Shown one piece after another: positions 9,380-19,424 of a DNA stretch of 64,000 nt. Position 1 is the stretch's first letter. Each line of letters starts with the position of its first letter. The DNA is taken from the NCBI GenBank assembly GCA_012274445.1, contig JAAROD010000015.1, positions 3,224,001 to 3,288,000 of the forward strand. The letters are read 5' to 3'. Position numbers and translations under genes: made by a program. Below the pieces are notes generated by a model. It did not search any database. It was not told where the DNA came from and was given only the letters and a program-made list of their open reading frames with translations. The stretch is from Sclerotiophoma versabilis (Eukaryota; Ascomycota; Dothideomycetes; Pleosporales; Didymellaceae).

Positions 9380-10620
9380 ATTAAAGGATCAGATAATATT
9401 GTCGGAAACGTACGGCAAACGTGAGTTATTGTTGCCTAGGCTGCGGTGTACAAGTGAAGAGCTTGAAAAAGTCCATGAGATAGAAAGCGAAGAGCCACAA
9501 CGCTCGGGTTATTAAAGGTGTCTGACTGCCGGAGTAACCACTATCTGAAGTATTGAATGCTTTAACTAAGTAACACTTTTCTCAACGATCCAAAGTCTCC
9601 GTCCAAAAGCGCGGAACCCAGGGCAAATGTGGACCAGTGAGAAAGCGCCCTCTGGTGTTACAGCAAAGTCTCGTCACCGAGTATCATTCACCAAGATCAA
9701 ATCCTCCTCATATTAAAAAAGGTTCATCGTTGCTAACCCCTTACATGCGAGCTGCGGAAAGTCGAAAGCTCACGTAAACAGTAATACCAGTAAGCAGGAG
9801 TCTTAGCACGTGTAGATGCCAGTGCTTGCTAGCAACTGAAGCCTCCCAGTGTCCAGTGAGTTCAGCTAGATATGCTTGAAGACTGGCACACTAGTGGCAG
9901 ACCCAACTCTCCCTACTGGTATGACGACGCGGTTTCCCATCTTGTCCCTCAACCACATTTTGTAAGATTAAATTTCTCGGAGCGTACTGTGGTAACAGAC
10001 AAAACTGCTCTCCCATGGATCTATTAACTGGAATTTGGGGAAACCTGCAAGTAGAATTTCTTGAGCTGTATAATCCGTCGTATCATATGCCATATAGTCG
10101 TATTAAACAGAGTGGATAAACTTAGTTTTAAGATTAGTCTGAGATTAACAGAAAGAAGCTCCTCGAACAAATACAGGTCTGGCTGCACTTAGTATAGCGT
10201 GATACCTATCTCCGTGGCGTAAGCCACAAGTAAGTGCTTTTGCGTAGTATCACAGTAGGTTTTCCGAATTCGGAGCGCAATTCATCTACAAGTGCAATGT
10301 GTATACTGCAGCGCAGCAGCATGCTTGCCGTGCAATTGCCGAGCGCCCGCTGATGCGTGCTTTATCGACCACACACATTGCTCACGCGGCTATGTGCACT
10401 TTTCCAGTCGCAGGCTGTTGGGTGCGTTACTATGTTCTTGCCTTTCCTCATGGGCGTGAGTCTTCTCTCCTGGATCCACCGGCTTACTCCATCTTGTTTG
10501 CGGACTGTAGTGAGCGCTTGCTGAAATGTGGTGACCATCACCAGCATCAAGAGTTTTTAAGATCGGCGCCTGTGAAGATCCATATGCTCTTCTGGAATCT
10601 AGGCGCGTGGTCCTCAAACT
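9380..10620. other. Intergenic, no gene seen
   Basis: About 1.24 kb with fairly low G+C in 9500-10250 and no coding-like frame longer than background. It lies between the start of the F-box-like gene and the end of the decayed DUF7580 gene. Nothing recognisable beyond the promoter region expected for the F-box-like gene. Confidence 0.5.
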
Positions 10621-12439
10621 TTATATCATGTCCAGCCCACTGAACTGCCGCAATGTAGTCGCAAGTGGCACTACAACTCCTTCGAACACGGCCTGCTGGA
10701 GGCTCTCTTCATCAAGGTTCGTGTCCCTTCTGTCGAAATCGCAGCGTATGCACCGACGTACTGCCTCGGAGTAGGGTTTCCAGCCTCGAACTCGAGTTCA
10801 TTGTCGACTAGTCATTCAGCAGTGCAACATGCCACGCCAGGCGTACCCACACAGTCAAGATCGCTTGGGGTTTGGAGCTGGTCGAGAGATTTTCCGTACC
10901 AAATCTCAATAAACAACACCCCAAGGGTAAAAAGAGTCTGATTACGAATGACTCTATATCTGGCCTGTTGATTTTGGGAAGCGTGACCATTACGGCTTGC
11001 AGAGAGTTCTCGATTTACATATGGATGCTCGAATGTCGACCGTGGTTGAGAGCCGGGCTTGCTGATGAAGTACACATCGTCCTTGCCCCAGGCTTCATCA
11101 AGCCAGGGCGTTTTATATAACTGCAGGATGCTAGACGAAAGATGCACTGCAGTTCGCAGTCTGTCATACCTCGTCAAGGGCAGTCCAGCGTTTGCTTGAC
11201 CATTCAGTATTTGGCGCAATGATAGGGATGACCATGGCTGCTGCTCATGGCAGTGGCTCAAGAAACCCAGGTATATGCCGTGCTTACGCTGCTGTGCATC
11301 TAGTACGTATCCTAAACAGTTTTCTGACTGTTCTTGCTGCTGTTGTTGTTTTTGTAATTTCGCGATTGCGCTGCACAAGCTTTGGGTTTGCCTAGGCATC
11401 GTGCTGAGAACGAATGCGGTTCGATGTTGGACAACAGTCAATGTCGCATTGCGATTGTTTTGATCGTGCTGGCTCTGCTGAGCGGGCTCCCCAAAGCGGA
11501 CTCGCTTACGAGCTGCTGATAGTGTAGTTGCATTTGGACTGCAGTTCGAGATAGCCACGCGCTTCGCCTGCTCAATGATGTGTCGTATATCAGCTTCCTG
11601 CCACTGTGAGTCTGATCCTTGCTTGAAAACAACGCGAAATGGAGTCTCCTTTTGTAGCTTATCGCTATCTGTGGTGCACAAATCTCTGTGCTCCAAGCGG
11701 AGCTTGACAGCATGGCCTTGACAACCACCTGCGCATTGTAAACCAATTCGTAGAGTGTCGTATAATGTTCTTGCTAAAGCTTGAAGACCTTTGAAACCTG
11801 GACAAGCGCGTGCTCTGGCCACTGCCCGTGTTGGCTCTAATTCAACAGATTGTCTCGTAAGTTGTGCCAGAGCAAGATTGTGGTTTTTCAGATGCGTTAT
11901 CTGCTCCGAATACTCGGACTTGCTGATGCTGAACTTCAGTCTCTTATACTCTTGCTTGAAGAGGCTCGTATCACTGAACTGAGGCTGCGGTGAAGATGAG
12001 TATGGTGATGAGTGCAAGGGATGAGCCAATAGGGGGGGGGGGGGGGGCGTACCTGTCCATCAGGATCTAAGGCTAGTTTCTTCATCATCAACTCGAGCGC
12101 CGATTTCATCCCGCGTATATTGTCGACATAGGCGGGGTACGCTCCCCTTAACCGATCTTTTAATTTGATGTCGACATCCCATTTCCGCCAAGCATCGCCT
12201 CCTGCGTCGGCGACGACATCGGTCATATTCTCGACTCTTAGAATTCCCGTGAGCAGCTGCTCGAGAGTGTTAATAAATATACTTCTTTCGGTGTTGAGCT
12301 GCAATATCAACGATCTGAGCTCCGACTTGTATTTCCAGTATCGTTTAGCGGTGTTGGCACCTTCAGCATAGTGCTCCAAGGCTGAGATCACGAGTGGAAG
12401 TGCACCTAGAACGACACCAGCAATCTCAAGCCCTGACAT
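10621..12439 (-). pseudogene. DUF7580-type protein gene with premature stop and frameshift
   Basis: Exon 1 (12053-12439, MSGLEIAGVVLGALP) encodes an N-terminal helical domain. A 68-bp intron (11985-12052) joins it in phase 0 to a long second exon reading QFSDTSLFKQEYKRLKFS. The C-terminal part (RYDRLRTAVHLSSSILQLY, PWLDEAWGKDDVYF, TLGVLFIEIWYGKSL) is the kinase-like DUF7580 region. The frame stops at a TGA (10812-10814) inside the family-conserved stretch GTPGVACCTAE-LVDNELEFEAG. After one missing base near 10777-10779 it resumes as PYSEAVRRCIRCDFDRRDT and ends at TAA 10621. One nonsense change (CGA to TGA is the simplest) plus one deletion therefore separate it from an intact gene. A cryptic intron (GTACGC, phase 1) could restore the frame but would delete conserved sequence. 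Family role is unknown; the architecture resembles fungal incompatibility or immunity proteins. Confidence 0.7.
12032..12047 (+). repeat. Homopolymer G16 inside the DUF7580 intron
   Basis: Sixteen consecutive G on the plus strand, which is C16 in the transcript, starting just after the intron donor GTACG. It makes up about a quarter of the 68-bp intron. Confidence 0.95.
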
Positions 12440-12793
12440 CGTCGCGATGTCAGTAACTGCTCAAAAGCTTTGAAACAGCAGGCTGATGATGGTGAGGCAG
12501 AAGAGGGCACGAGGTCTGCACAAGATTGAGTTCAACTGCGGCTGAATGCGAATGAGCACGTGTGTTGCAGCCCGCAGATACGGCCCCCAGCACCCCCCCC
12601 CCCCCCCTCAGCCTTGCAGTCCTAACTGGTCAACTCTCTCTCTCGCTCCTAGACTCAACTCTGTCCGCCAACTCATTACCATTCAGATTCCACATCATCG
12701 ACAAACCAGTCCTCTTCTCCATGTCGCTTCAACACGCCTTCCAGTAGCTTGACGTGTTTGGTCTTGGTGTCCAGAGCCCATAAATATAGCAGC
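12440..12793. promoter_or_regulatory. Divergent promoter region of the decayed pair, with C15 run
   Basis: About 350 bp between the start of the DUF7580 gene (minus) and the first plausible ATG of the C2H2 gene (plus, 12794). The region holds a run of 15 C at 12593-12607, followed by a CT-rich tract. The C15 run is complementary to the G16 run 545 bp away, so the two bracket exon 1 of the DUF7580 gene in inverted orientation. Confidence 0.6.
12593..12607 (+). repeat. Homopolymer C15 in the divergent promoter
   Basis: Fifteen consecutive C on the plus strand, inside the promoter of the divergent DUF7580/C2H2 pair, preceded by GGCCCCCAGCA. Counted directly. Confidence 0.95.
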
Positions 12794-14613
12794 ATGCTAT
12801 CTGTAAGGCTAGATCACAGTTTGCATGTTGCGCATCACGTCAAGAACTGTTTGGATGAATTCCAAAGCGTTCTTGCAGGCTTTACCAAGGCTTCTCCACA
12901 TATCAAAACGAAAATACCACCCGGAGGTTTGGTGGACGAACTCGGTCGCTTTCGTATATGGACTGGAAATACTGGAGCTCATAGAAGAGGCAAGCTATCT
13001 CTGGAATAAAAGCTCTGTGAAGCATCGCATATCCGTAACAGAGTTATCGGGCTTCTGCAGGATATCGTCACAGTTTTGGGAGAGGCTAGGGCGATCATTC
13101 TAGAAGAGCGGCCACCCTGGGAAGACCTGCCCGACTCCGACTCCGATGAAGCTATCAGTGATGTGGGGAATGATGTTACGCAATCAGCCACCGAGCTTGC
13201 TCAGCTCCTCTCCAACCTAGCAGAGATAAACACGTGCTTGCTGCGTCTATCCTTATCCATTCGAAACCCTGCCCCCCACGATCAGTTCAAGGGCTCAAAA
13301 AACATCGACTTCAGCCATTATGAAGCTTTCGATGTAGAGCATGTGCGAGCAAAGTTTCCGAACGCTGCAGACTTTCTAGCCGATAGGCTCGGCAAAACTA
13401 TTTCACGTCACCGCCAATTCTTGCGATATCGCAAAGAACATCGGAAGAAGTACGAACAAGGGCTGAGCGAGGCTTACATAGAGCCTCTGAATGTCTCAGT
13501 ACAGCAGTTTCAGACTTCCAGACAAGAGACGAAAACGGAATTCCAAAGCACTGTTGCATCCTCCATACCCACTGCCCACAAAATCGCAGATTCAACTCGT
13601 AGAGTCGATGATTACCAAGACTTTGAAGAATTCGAAGACATCCTGTCACAAACCTCCTTTGCATCGACAATAGATAACATGACCAAACTTCGACCACCTC
13701 CTTTGCCAGACCAAGGATTCAATGGTGAGCCTTTTGAGTGTATGTTGTGATTCCGCATGACTTCAGTCCCTCATGTCTCAAGCTGGAAGAGACACGTATT
13801 TAAAGACCTTCAACCTTATGTAAGCAAGGCACAAAAATGCATATATTAGTACAAACTGACATCAAAAAGGTATGCACGTTCGAGTTCTGTGATTTGCCCG
13901 ATCGTACTTACGAATCGAGAAACAAGTGGTTCGAGCATGAATTACAAGTGCACAGAGGGCATTGGGAATGTCTCGAGGGCTGCAACGAGTTTTTTGAATC
14001 TCCAAATAGCTTACGTGTGCATCTCGAGCATGCGCACTCAGATTTGGTGGCCGATACGCGCCTTAGCGATTTTGTAGCAATATGTTACCGGAGACCGCCC
14101 ACGCAAAGCGACGAGCAATGTGTACTTTGTTTACAGCAATTCTCCTCGCTCATCCAACTGCGCCGGCATCTGGGCAAACACCAACAGGAACTTTCGCTAT
14201 TTGCTTTGCCCTCGAATTTGAGGGAGGAGCAAGATGGGAGGGACGATGAGAGCAATGTTGACAACCAAACACACACATCGCTTAGCAGATTGAGTGGAAA
14301 GGTATCACTCACCCAAAATCCCTCGTATCCTGAGTGTTACGAGAGGTTTGGAGCTGATTCCGGTCAGCAGTTGATCAATTTGCAACGCCATGTGCAGGAG
14401 ATCCACCGGGCCGCCGACAAGGTGGATGATCCAGTCGTAACAACAAGCCACGAAGAGTCACAACTCGACCGCTTCCAAGTCGATGATAATGGTCGCGATA
14501 TCGTAGGACAAACATTCACGGTTTCGAACAAACCACTGTTCGACCAGAGGCCGCCTATCATACCGTGTGTGTGCTCGCGATGCGCGGGTCCGCGTGACAC
14601 GCGCCGAACATGA
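12794..14613 (+). pseudogene. Multi-finger C2H2 protein gene with two in-frame stops
   Basis: A single plus-strand frame runs from ATG 12794 to 13819, then across a 50-bp intron (13820-13869, GTAAGC to AAAAAG) into an exon ending at 14613. It matches a large C2H2 family of Pleosporales: GRFRIWTGNTGAHRRGKLSLE, then EASHIRNRVIGLL, then SIRNPAPHDQFK, then EPFEC, then SSWKRHVFKDLQPYVCTFEFC, YESRNKWFEHELQVH, QLRRHLGKHQQELSLFALP. The frame is broken by TAA at 13007-13009, where the family has a Tyr, and by TGA at 13748-13750, at the second zinc Cys of the first finger. No frameshift is needed. Intact, it would be about 590 residues and probably nuclear. Function in the family is unknown. Confidence 0.7.
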
Positions 14614-15563
14614 TATTAACTCAGCCAAAATTGAAGCTTTTGAGCCATACATAACAGCTCTTATCACAAGAGATTGTAGCTTAGAGGTAACTAAATGCTT
14701 TTAATTAACTTGTGCTATTTATATCAACTCCAAAGCGTGACTTTGTGGCCACGACGAGTAGTGACACTCGAGGGAGCCAAGGGAGCCTCTGCAGCTTCAG
14801 CACCACCTACAGCATTTATAACACATCTTCAATGCTTGATCTTCTCTGTAGTGGAATGTTAGGCCTTGTTCTGGCCATTTTAGAACAATCGTATAGCTTT
14901 AGTAGCATTGTAAATTTGTTGTCAATGCTGTTTTTATGCTGCTTTTCTTTTTACTGCCTTGTTAACCTTCTCCCTCTCTTGTTGTACCGTTACCTTCATA
15001 CAACCTACACGCTTCTCCGTACATAGTTCCTCTTTCAATAGCTTGTTTTTATCTTAAAGCTACTTTTTGTCTGCTTCCCAGAATTTTTCTGCCACGTTAT
15101 AACAGAAGTCTGCTTCCCTTCCCTTACTTAGTAACTAGAAAACACCTAAACCGTAGTGATTCTGCCGCTGCTAGATAGGCAGTACTTCTAACTTCTTGCT
15201 GTGCCTCTTCTTAACCTTTGGTAACTTTTCAAGTCCCTGTAGATTTTAGTATAGTATGTTGTTCTAAGCTAGGCTGTAATAGAGAGAACAACTAAGTGTT
15301 ACGAACCGGATTAACCAGTTCCTGTTGTTGTTCATCACAACCAGTACGGCACTATAATGCTGTTTAACAAGAGATAATTACAAGTAAGCAAAAGCAGCGT
15401 CAATACTTAACCACTGTTCACGCGAGGTTACGTGGTGTAATTATTGCGTAGCATATTTAGTGCAATTAGTATTTAGTAGATTATTCCTATTAATTACTTT
15501 TATTTACTAAAGTATATAGCAAGTAGAAGCACTGCTCTTACAGCCATGACAGCACCTGACTTA
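14614..15563. other. AT-rich stretch without genes
   Basis: From about 14640 to 15540 the sequence is clearly richer in A and T than its surroundings (for example 15440-15530, with repeated TTAATTA and TTTATTTA). It has no coding-like frames. It follows the decayed C2H2 gene. It looks like degenerate repeat or RIP-altered DNA, but no transposon protein or terminal repeat could be recognised. Confidence 0.6.
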
Positions 15564-15840
15564 CCAATACCAGAGCCAGATCTTTGAGGCAGCAAAAGGA
15601 CGTATCATACGAACCCAGCAACGAAGAGCTTTCAATTTTCGATCCTTCAATACCTAAGCCTTCGGCAAGAAGAGGGAAGGAGGCCCAAGAGTTCATGTCA
15701 GAGAAGTGGTCATGCACTTTCTGAAGTAACTCTGACACCCGAATTGCGGCGGCGTCATGAGGAGACTCACCTCGCCCCAAGTACCAATAGACCTGCTTGT
15801 TTACTGGTTCGAAGGTCGTAATCGCAGACATATCGTCCAT
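15564..15840 (-). CDS. Possible exon of an unrecognised gene
   Basis: A protein-like minus-strand frame begins at MDDMSAITTFEPVNK (15840) and continues through KQVYWYLGRGESPHDAAAIR and HFSDMNSWASFPLLAEGLGIEG to DLALVL. There it meets a good donor (GTAAGT) at about 15563. Composition is balanced and unlike a shadow frame. A downstream exon would fall in the AT-rich stretch and was not found, so the gene may be truncated or decayed. An upstream short frame with a CxxC motif (FRCDVCYDHH, near 15870-15900) might be a preceding exon. No family is recognised. Confidence 0.35.
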
Positions 15841-16000
15841 GTGGGCCTATTGCAGAATGACTGAACCCGATGATGATCATAGCAGACATCACATCTGAAA
15901 CTGGTATCTAGACTGGAGCTACCCGTCAGAAACACCTGAGACGTACGGTAACGGCGAACGATAGATCTCCATTTCAGCATGCACAAGAACAGACCATTAA

Positions 16001-16525
16001 GAGATTATCGAACATACGGACCCAGGTGGCGATTTAGACGTTTTCCAACCCTTCGCCCGCCTTCCCTCTCTTACTGTGAAGGGCTACTACCGAAATATCA
16101 AGGAACCTATGTCGCTAGCAGCTATCGACAAGAAGGTCCAAGGTGTGGCCGGTCGTGAAGCGCCCACTGGGTGTACGCATTTCAAGAGCTGGGATGCTTT
16201 CGAAAAAGCAATGAGCTTGGTGTAGAAGAATGCACGTACACACAACGAGGATGGTAGCGAACTGTACAATCTTTCATTCGAACTAGAGGAGGTTTTCAAC
16301 CAGAAGCCTGCCACCATGAAGGTCAAGGTCGAAGGGCCTGACGAGGAGTCTTCGATCTCCGTTCTAGCTAACGAAGATTGATTCCATTGGAGATGCTCAG
16401 CAGATGCTGTGTATGCTGTCAAACGCGACGGTGGAGAAATCTACCGATGGACGTGCAGCAGGTGCCATGGTGACAACTCATTCAAATACAATTCGTTCTG
16501 CGAACATTGCTCGGGGACTACCTAG
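16001..16525 (+). pseudogene. Zinc-ribbon-like protein relic with two in-frame stops
   Basis: One plus-strand frame is coding-like for about 175 codons but is cut by TAG at 16223-16225 and TGA at 16379-16381. It reads GDLDVFQPFARLPSLTVKG, then CTHFKSWDAFEKAMSLV, stop, KNARTHNEDGSELYNLSFE, then SSISVLANED, stop, FHWRCSADAVYAV, then WTCSRCHGDNSFK and FCEHC, ending at TAG 16523. The final part has two CxxC pairs, as in a small zinc ribbon. TAG is one C-to-T step from CAG. TGA is one step from TGG through the opposite strand. Both are RIP-compatible. In another frame, 16620-16690 (KEAERIRAEAIDRVSSAATER) also looks coding-like and may be a continuation after a frameshift. Confidence 0.5.
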
Positions 16526-18254
16526 AGCATGTTGGGGCTGCCAATCAGGGGTCAAGATCTTGGGAGTTGCGTGACTTTTATGCAAGGAGTTGAGCTTCCG
16601 AGGAAAGGAGGCAGAGAGAATACGTGCAGAGGCAATAGACCGTGTATCTTCAGCAGCTACAGAACGTTAACAAAGGATTCAGGGAGTGCCGATTAGTACA
16701 CCGCAGACTTGCTGCAATGGTTCATGGACAATGTTTATACGCTGGTCAGTGTCAATCTCAACCACATTATCACCATCATCGTGCTCCTTTTCAAGCACCA
16801 ATCTACGTTAGAATGCCATGGACTTTACATCGAGATGTGGCTACGACCTCAGTGAGCAATGTACGTGTCCAAGTGATAGAAGGTCATTCGATCGGACACC
16901 GCGACAGTAATACGCCGAGGTCCAACATGGTTTCCTTGTACGGTGAAGCCCGCAACGGCACAGTCGCCGCACTTCAACCCCGGGTCTTAACACTCGCGCT
17001 ATTTTTCCCTAGGTCAGGGCTTCACCCGAGATACCATGTCCACGTCGCCATGATGTACATCGATTCGTCCCTATGAATACCTTCCCACTTCCACGCGGTC
17101 CTGGATATCCAGTATATACCCAACACCTAGCTACCCGGCAGCTTCCCGGAACGGGTACACCTGCAACGGGCGGCACTTGAAAGTCTGGTTCTATTGCGCC
17201 GGGTTACATTTGTTGAACTCCGGTATGGGATTTGGGGCGTTATTGCGCCGCTCGTGACGATTTACCCAGCCGATGTTGTCGAGATGAATGTCAGCGCATG
17301 CCGCTTACGCGATGACAAACGCAGGAACAGTACCGCACAGTGATCGCGTATTCCTGCACAGCAATGCCCAAAAGCACGCACATGAGTGCTGGGCAAAGTG
17401 GAGCCGCGGCAGACAACCTTGCGGACGCGAGGCCCGCTGACAAGATTACGGACCAACCTCCCGACGAAGCTGAATATCAACACAAGCCGCTCAAGCACTG
17501 ACGGGCTTCGCGCCGCCTCGAAGCCAAGCCCAAGGTTCGTGGAGATTGAGTTTTGCATCATCTGATCATTGCACTATTGTGTCGTACCTACATACTTTGA
17601 AACTAATATTTGCTAGTGTTACTCTTGCAGTTGCATTTGCCGAGACATGCATCGGTTGTTTTTGCAATTTACTTTTAAAAGAGTTCCTAAGGCGGGTTCC
17701 ACCTGCCTCCTGTGACCCATTAGTCCCATCCCCTGTCTTTACCCTGTTCCTTCCCCTGTTCGGCCAGCAACGCCATACCATGGGTACAGAGCCGCGACCC
17801 ACAAGCCTGCTTGGCCGAGACCAGGATCACCTCATGGCTTCCTTTTCCTGATTACTTGCGTAGTCGTATTGGTCGCTGCCTTACATGAACAGCCGTTGCT
17901 CGGGCCGTTGCTCACGGGTTTCCCGTGGACCAGTGTTTGGATTCCTGAAACCTGGTTTCGTTGCACGAGAACTGGAGTGCGTCATTCAAGTTTGCACACC
18001 CTGTGGTGGCCGGGTGGCTGTATGTCTCTGCAGCCATCGGCGAGTTCGTGTGCATGTGTGGATTTTGGTGTTTCAGGACATGCTGTGCTGGGGGCGCATG
18101 CAGTCTGATCGAGGGCCGAGCGAGTCGGATCGCCGAAATTGTGATGGTGCAAGCTTCATCCACTGCTGAACATGAAAATGAGCTAGCCAGCGCTGTGCCC
18201 ACACGTCCTGAGATGAGAGATACTCTGAAGAAACGAATGTATTTGATCGAATAT
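16526..18254. other. Intergenic, no intact gene
   Basis: About 1.7 kb. The first 150 bp may be the tail of the upstream relic. Short GC-rich open frames occur on both strands near 17260-17560 and 17870-18200 but lack recognisable motifs. The last part is the 3' flank of the Pth11-like gene. No tRNA or mobile-element feature was recognised. Confidence 0.45.
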
Positions 18255-19424
18255 CTAAACCATCGATTGCGGACTGCGTCTGACTTCTACAGTCGTCAGC
18301 TCGAAGTCCTTTTTAGTGTATATGCCCTGGTTGTCCCAAGAGTCCGGTATCGAGTCATCATTGACCGTGTTCTCCTTAGCATCGGAGTACGCTCTTGCAT
18401 TGTGGCTGCTGCTGTTCATGTAGCCCGGGGGCATCTTGCTTTGGCGAGCGGTGTCGTTGGCATGTGACGCGAGTTTCTTTGAAGTCAAGGAGGTGTGTAT
18501 GTCGCGAATGAGTGGGCGCAATACTGGAATACACTGAACGATGATGGTGCCGACGATCTCGGAGGAGTACCAGACGTTCGAGTGAGCGTTGCGCCAGAAG
18601 TACCATCTATCCTTGACATTGCCGGCGTCTTTCCAATTAGTTCGGATCGCAGCGATGATGGCGATGATCATTCCCAGGCTCATAGTCAGGCAGAGACCGA
18701 TCTTTTCGACTTTGCGCATATCCAGGTTCCAGGTGATGAACCAGGGGAAGGAAGCCATGACGAAGTCCATAATGATGTTATACACTGATTGTCAAAGTTA
18801 GCAACGATGCATGTGAGCACTCCGAGAGCTTACGTACCATTGCCACCTTCCTTGAAGTGATCACGGAATGTCCAGTCTAGATAGATGTTCAGTCGGTACC
18901 AGACATCGTAGCTTGGCTTGTCGATAATCTTTGACCACTGGAAAATGCACTTGACGATCATGTAGGCGTTCATAGTGATGATACAGAACCACAAAATCCA
19001 TTGGGGCCAGCCTTTGGTGAGTTTCAATAATGTTACAGCAAATGCCGTTTTACTCAGGGACTGTCCTATAAGGGTACCACAAGAAGTTACGTTGATAAGG
19101 ATTTGCATGCGGTCGTCCCACTTGTCGACGACATAGCCGGTCGCGTATTCGAGTGTGATAAGACTGTTGTTTATTGAAAGGATGAGCTTTGGAGGCGTCA
19201 GTGATTGGTATAAAGCTCATCGACGACAGGGCACATACCCAAGTGACCAGCAGAATCCAATCATCCCACCACAGTCCGTGGCGCCTCGTGACCTTGATCC
19301 ATACGCGTAGTGCAAGGAAGAATGTAGCGCCAGCATACAAGAACCACAGGCCGAGATTCAGTGGTACCTCCGGGTTCACGTAGTCGTGCGTGTTTTCTTT
19401 GTCGTGATTTCGTGGCGAGAGCAT
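18255..19424 (-). CDS. Pth11/rhodopsin-like seven-helix membrane protein
   Basis: Three exons (19239-19424, 18838-19186, 18255-18784) join in phase to 354 residues. The protein has about seven hydrophobic helices and the fungal integral-membrane family features RRHGLWWDDWILLVTW near the start and VYNIIMDFVMASFPWFITWNL in the second half. The C-terminal 80 residues are hydrophilic and cytosolic-looking. Relatives include Pth11-type G-protein-coupled-receptor-like proteins, which can sense surface or chemical cues; a ligand cannot be predicted. The start is uncertain: MLSPRNHDK at 19424 is preferred, and an in-frame ATG at 19454 would add ten residues. Both introns are about 50 bp with GTATGT and GTACGT donors. 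Confidence 0.85.

Noticed and set aside
10299..10643. Plus-strand frame of 114 codons
   Set aside because: No motif; it overlaps the 3' end of the DUF7580 pseudogene, whose terminal segment is family-like.
13748..13750. TGA as selenocysteine or recoded Cys in the C2H2 gene
   Set aside because: Selenocysteine machinery is absent from ascomycetes as far as known, no insertion element was seen, and a second nonsense codon in the same gene points to decay.
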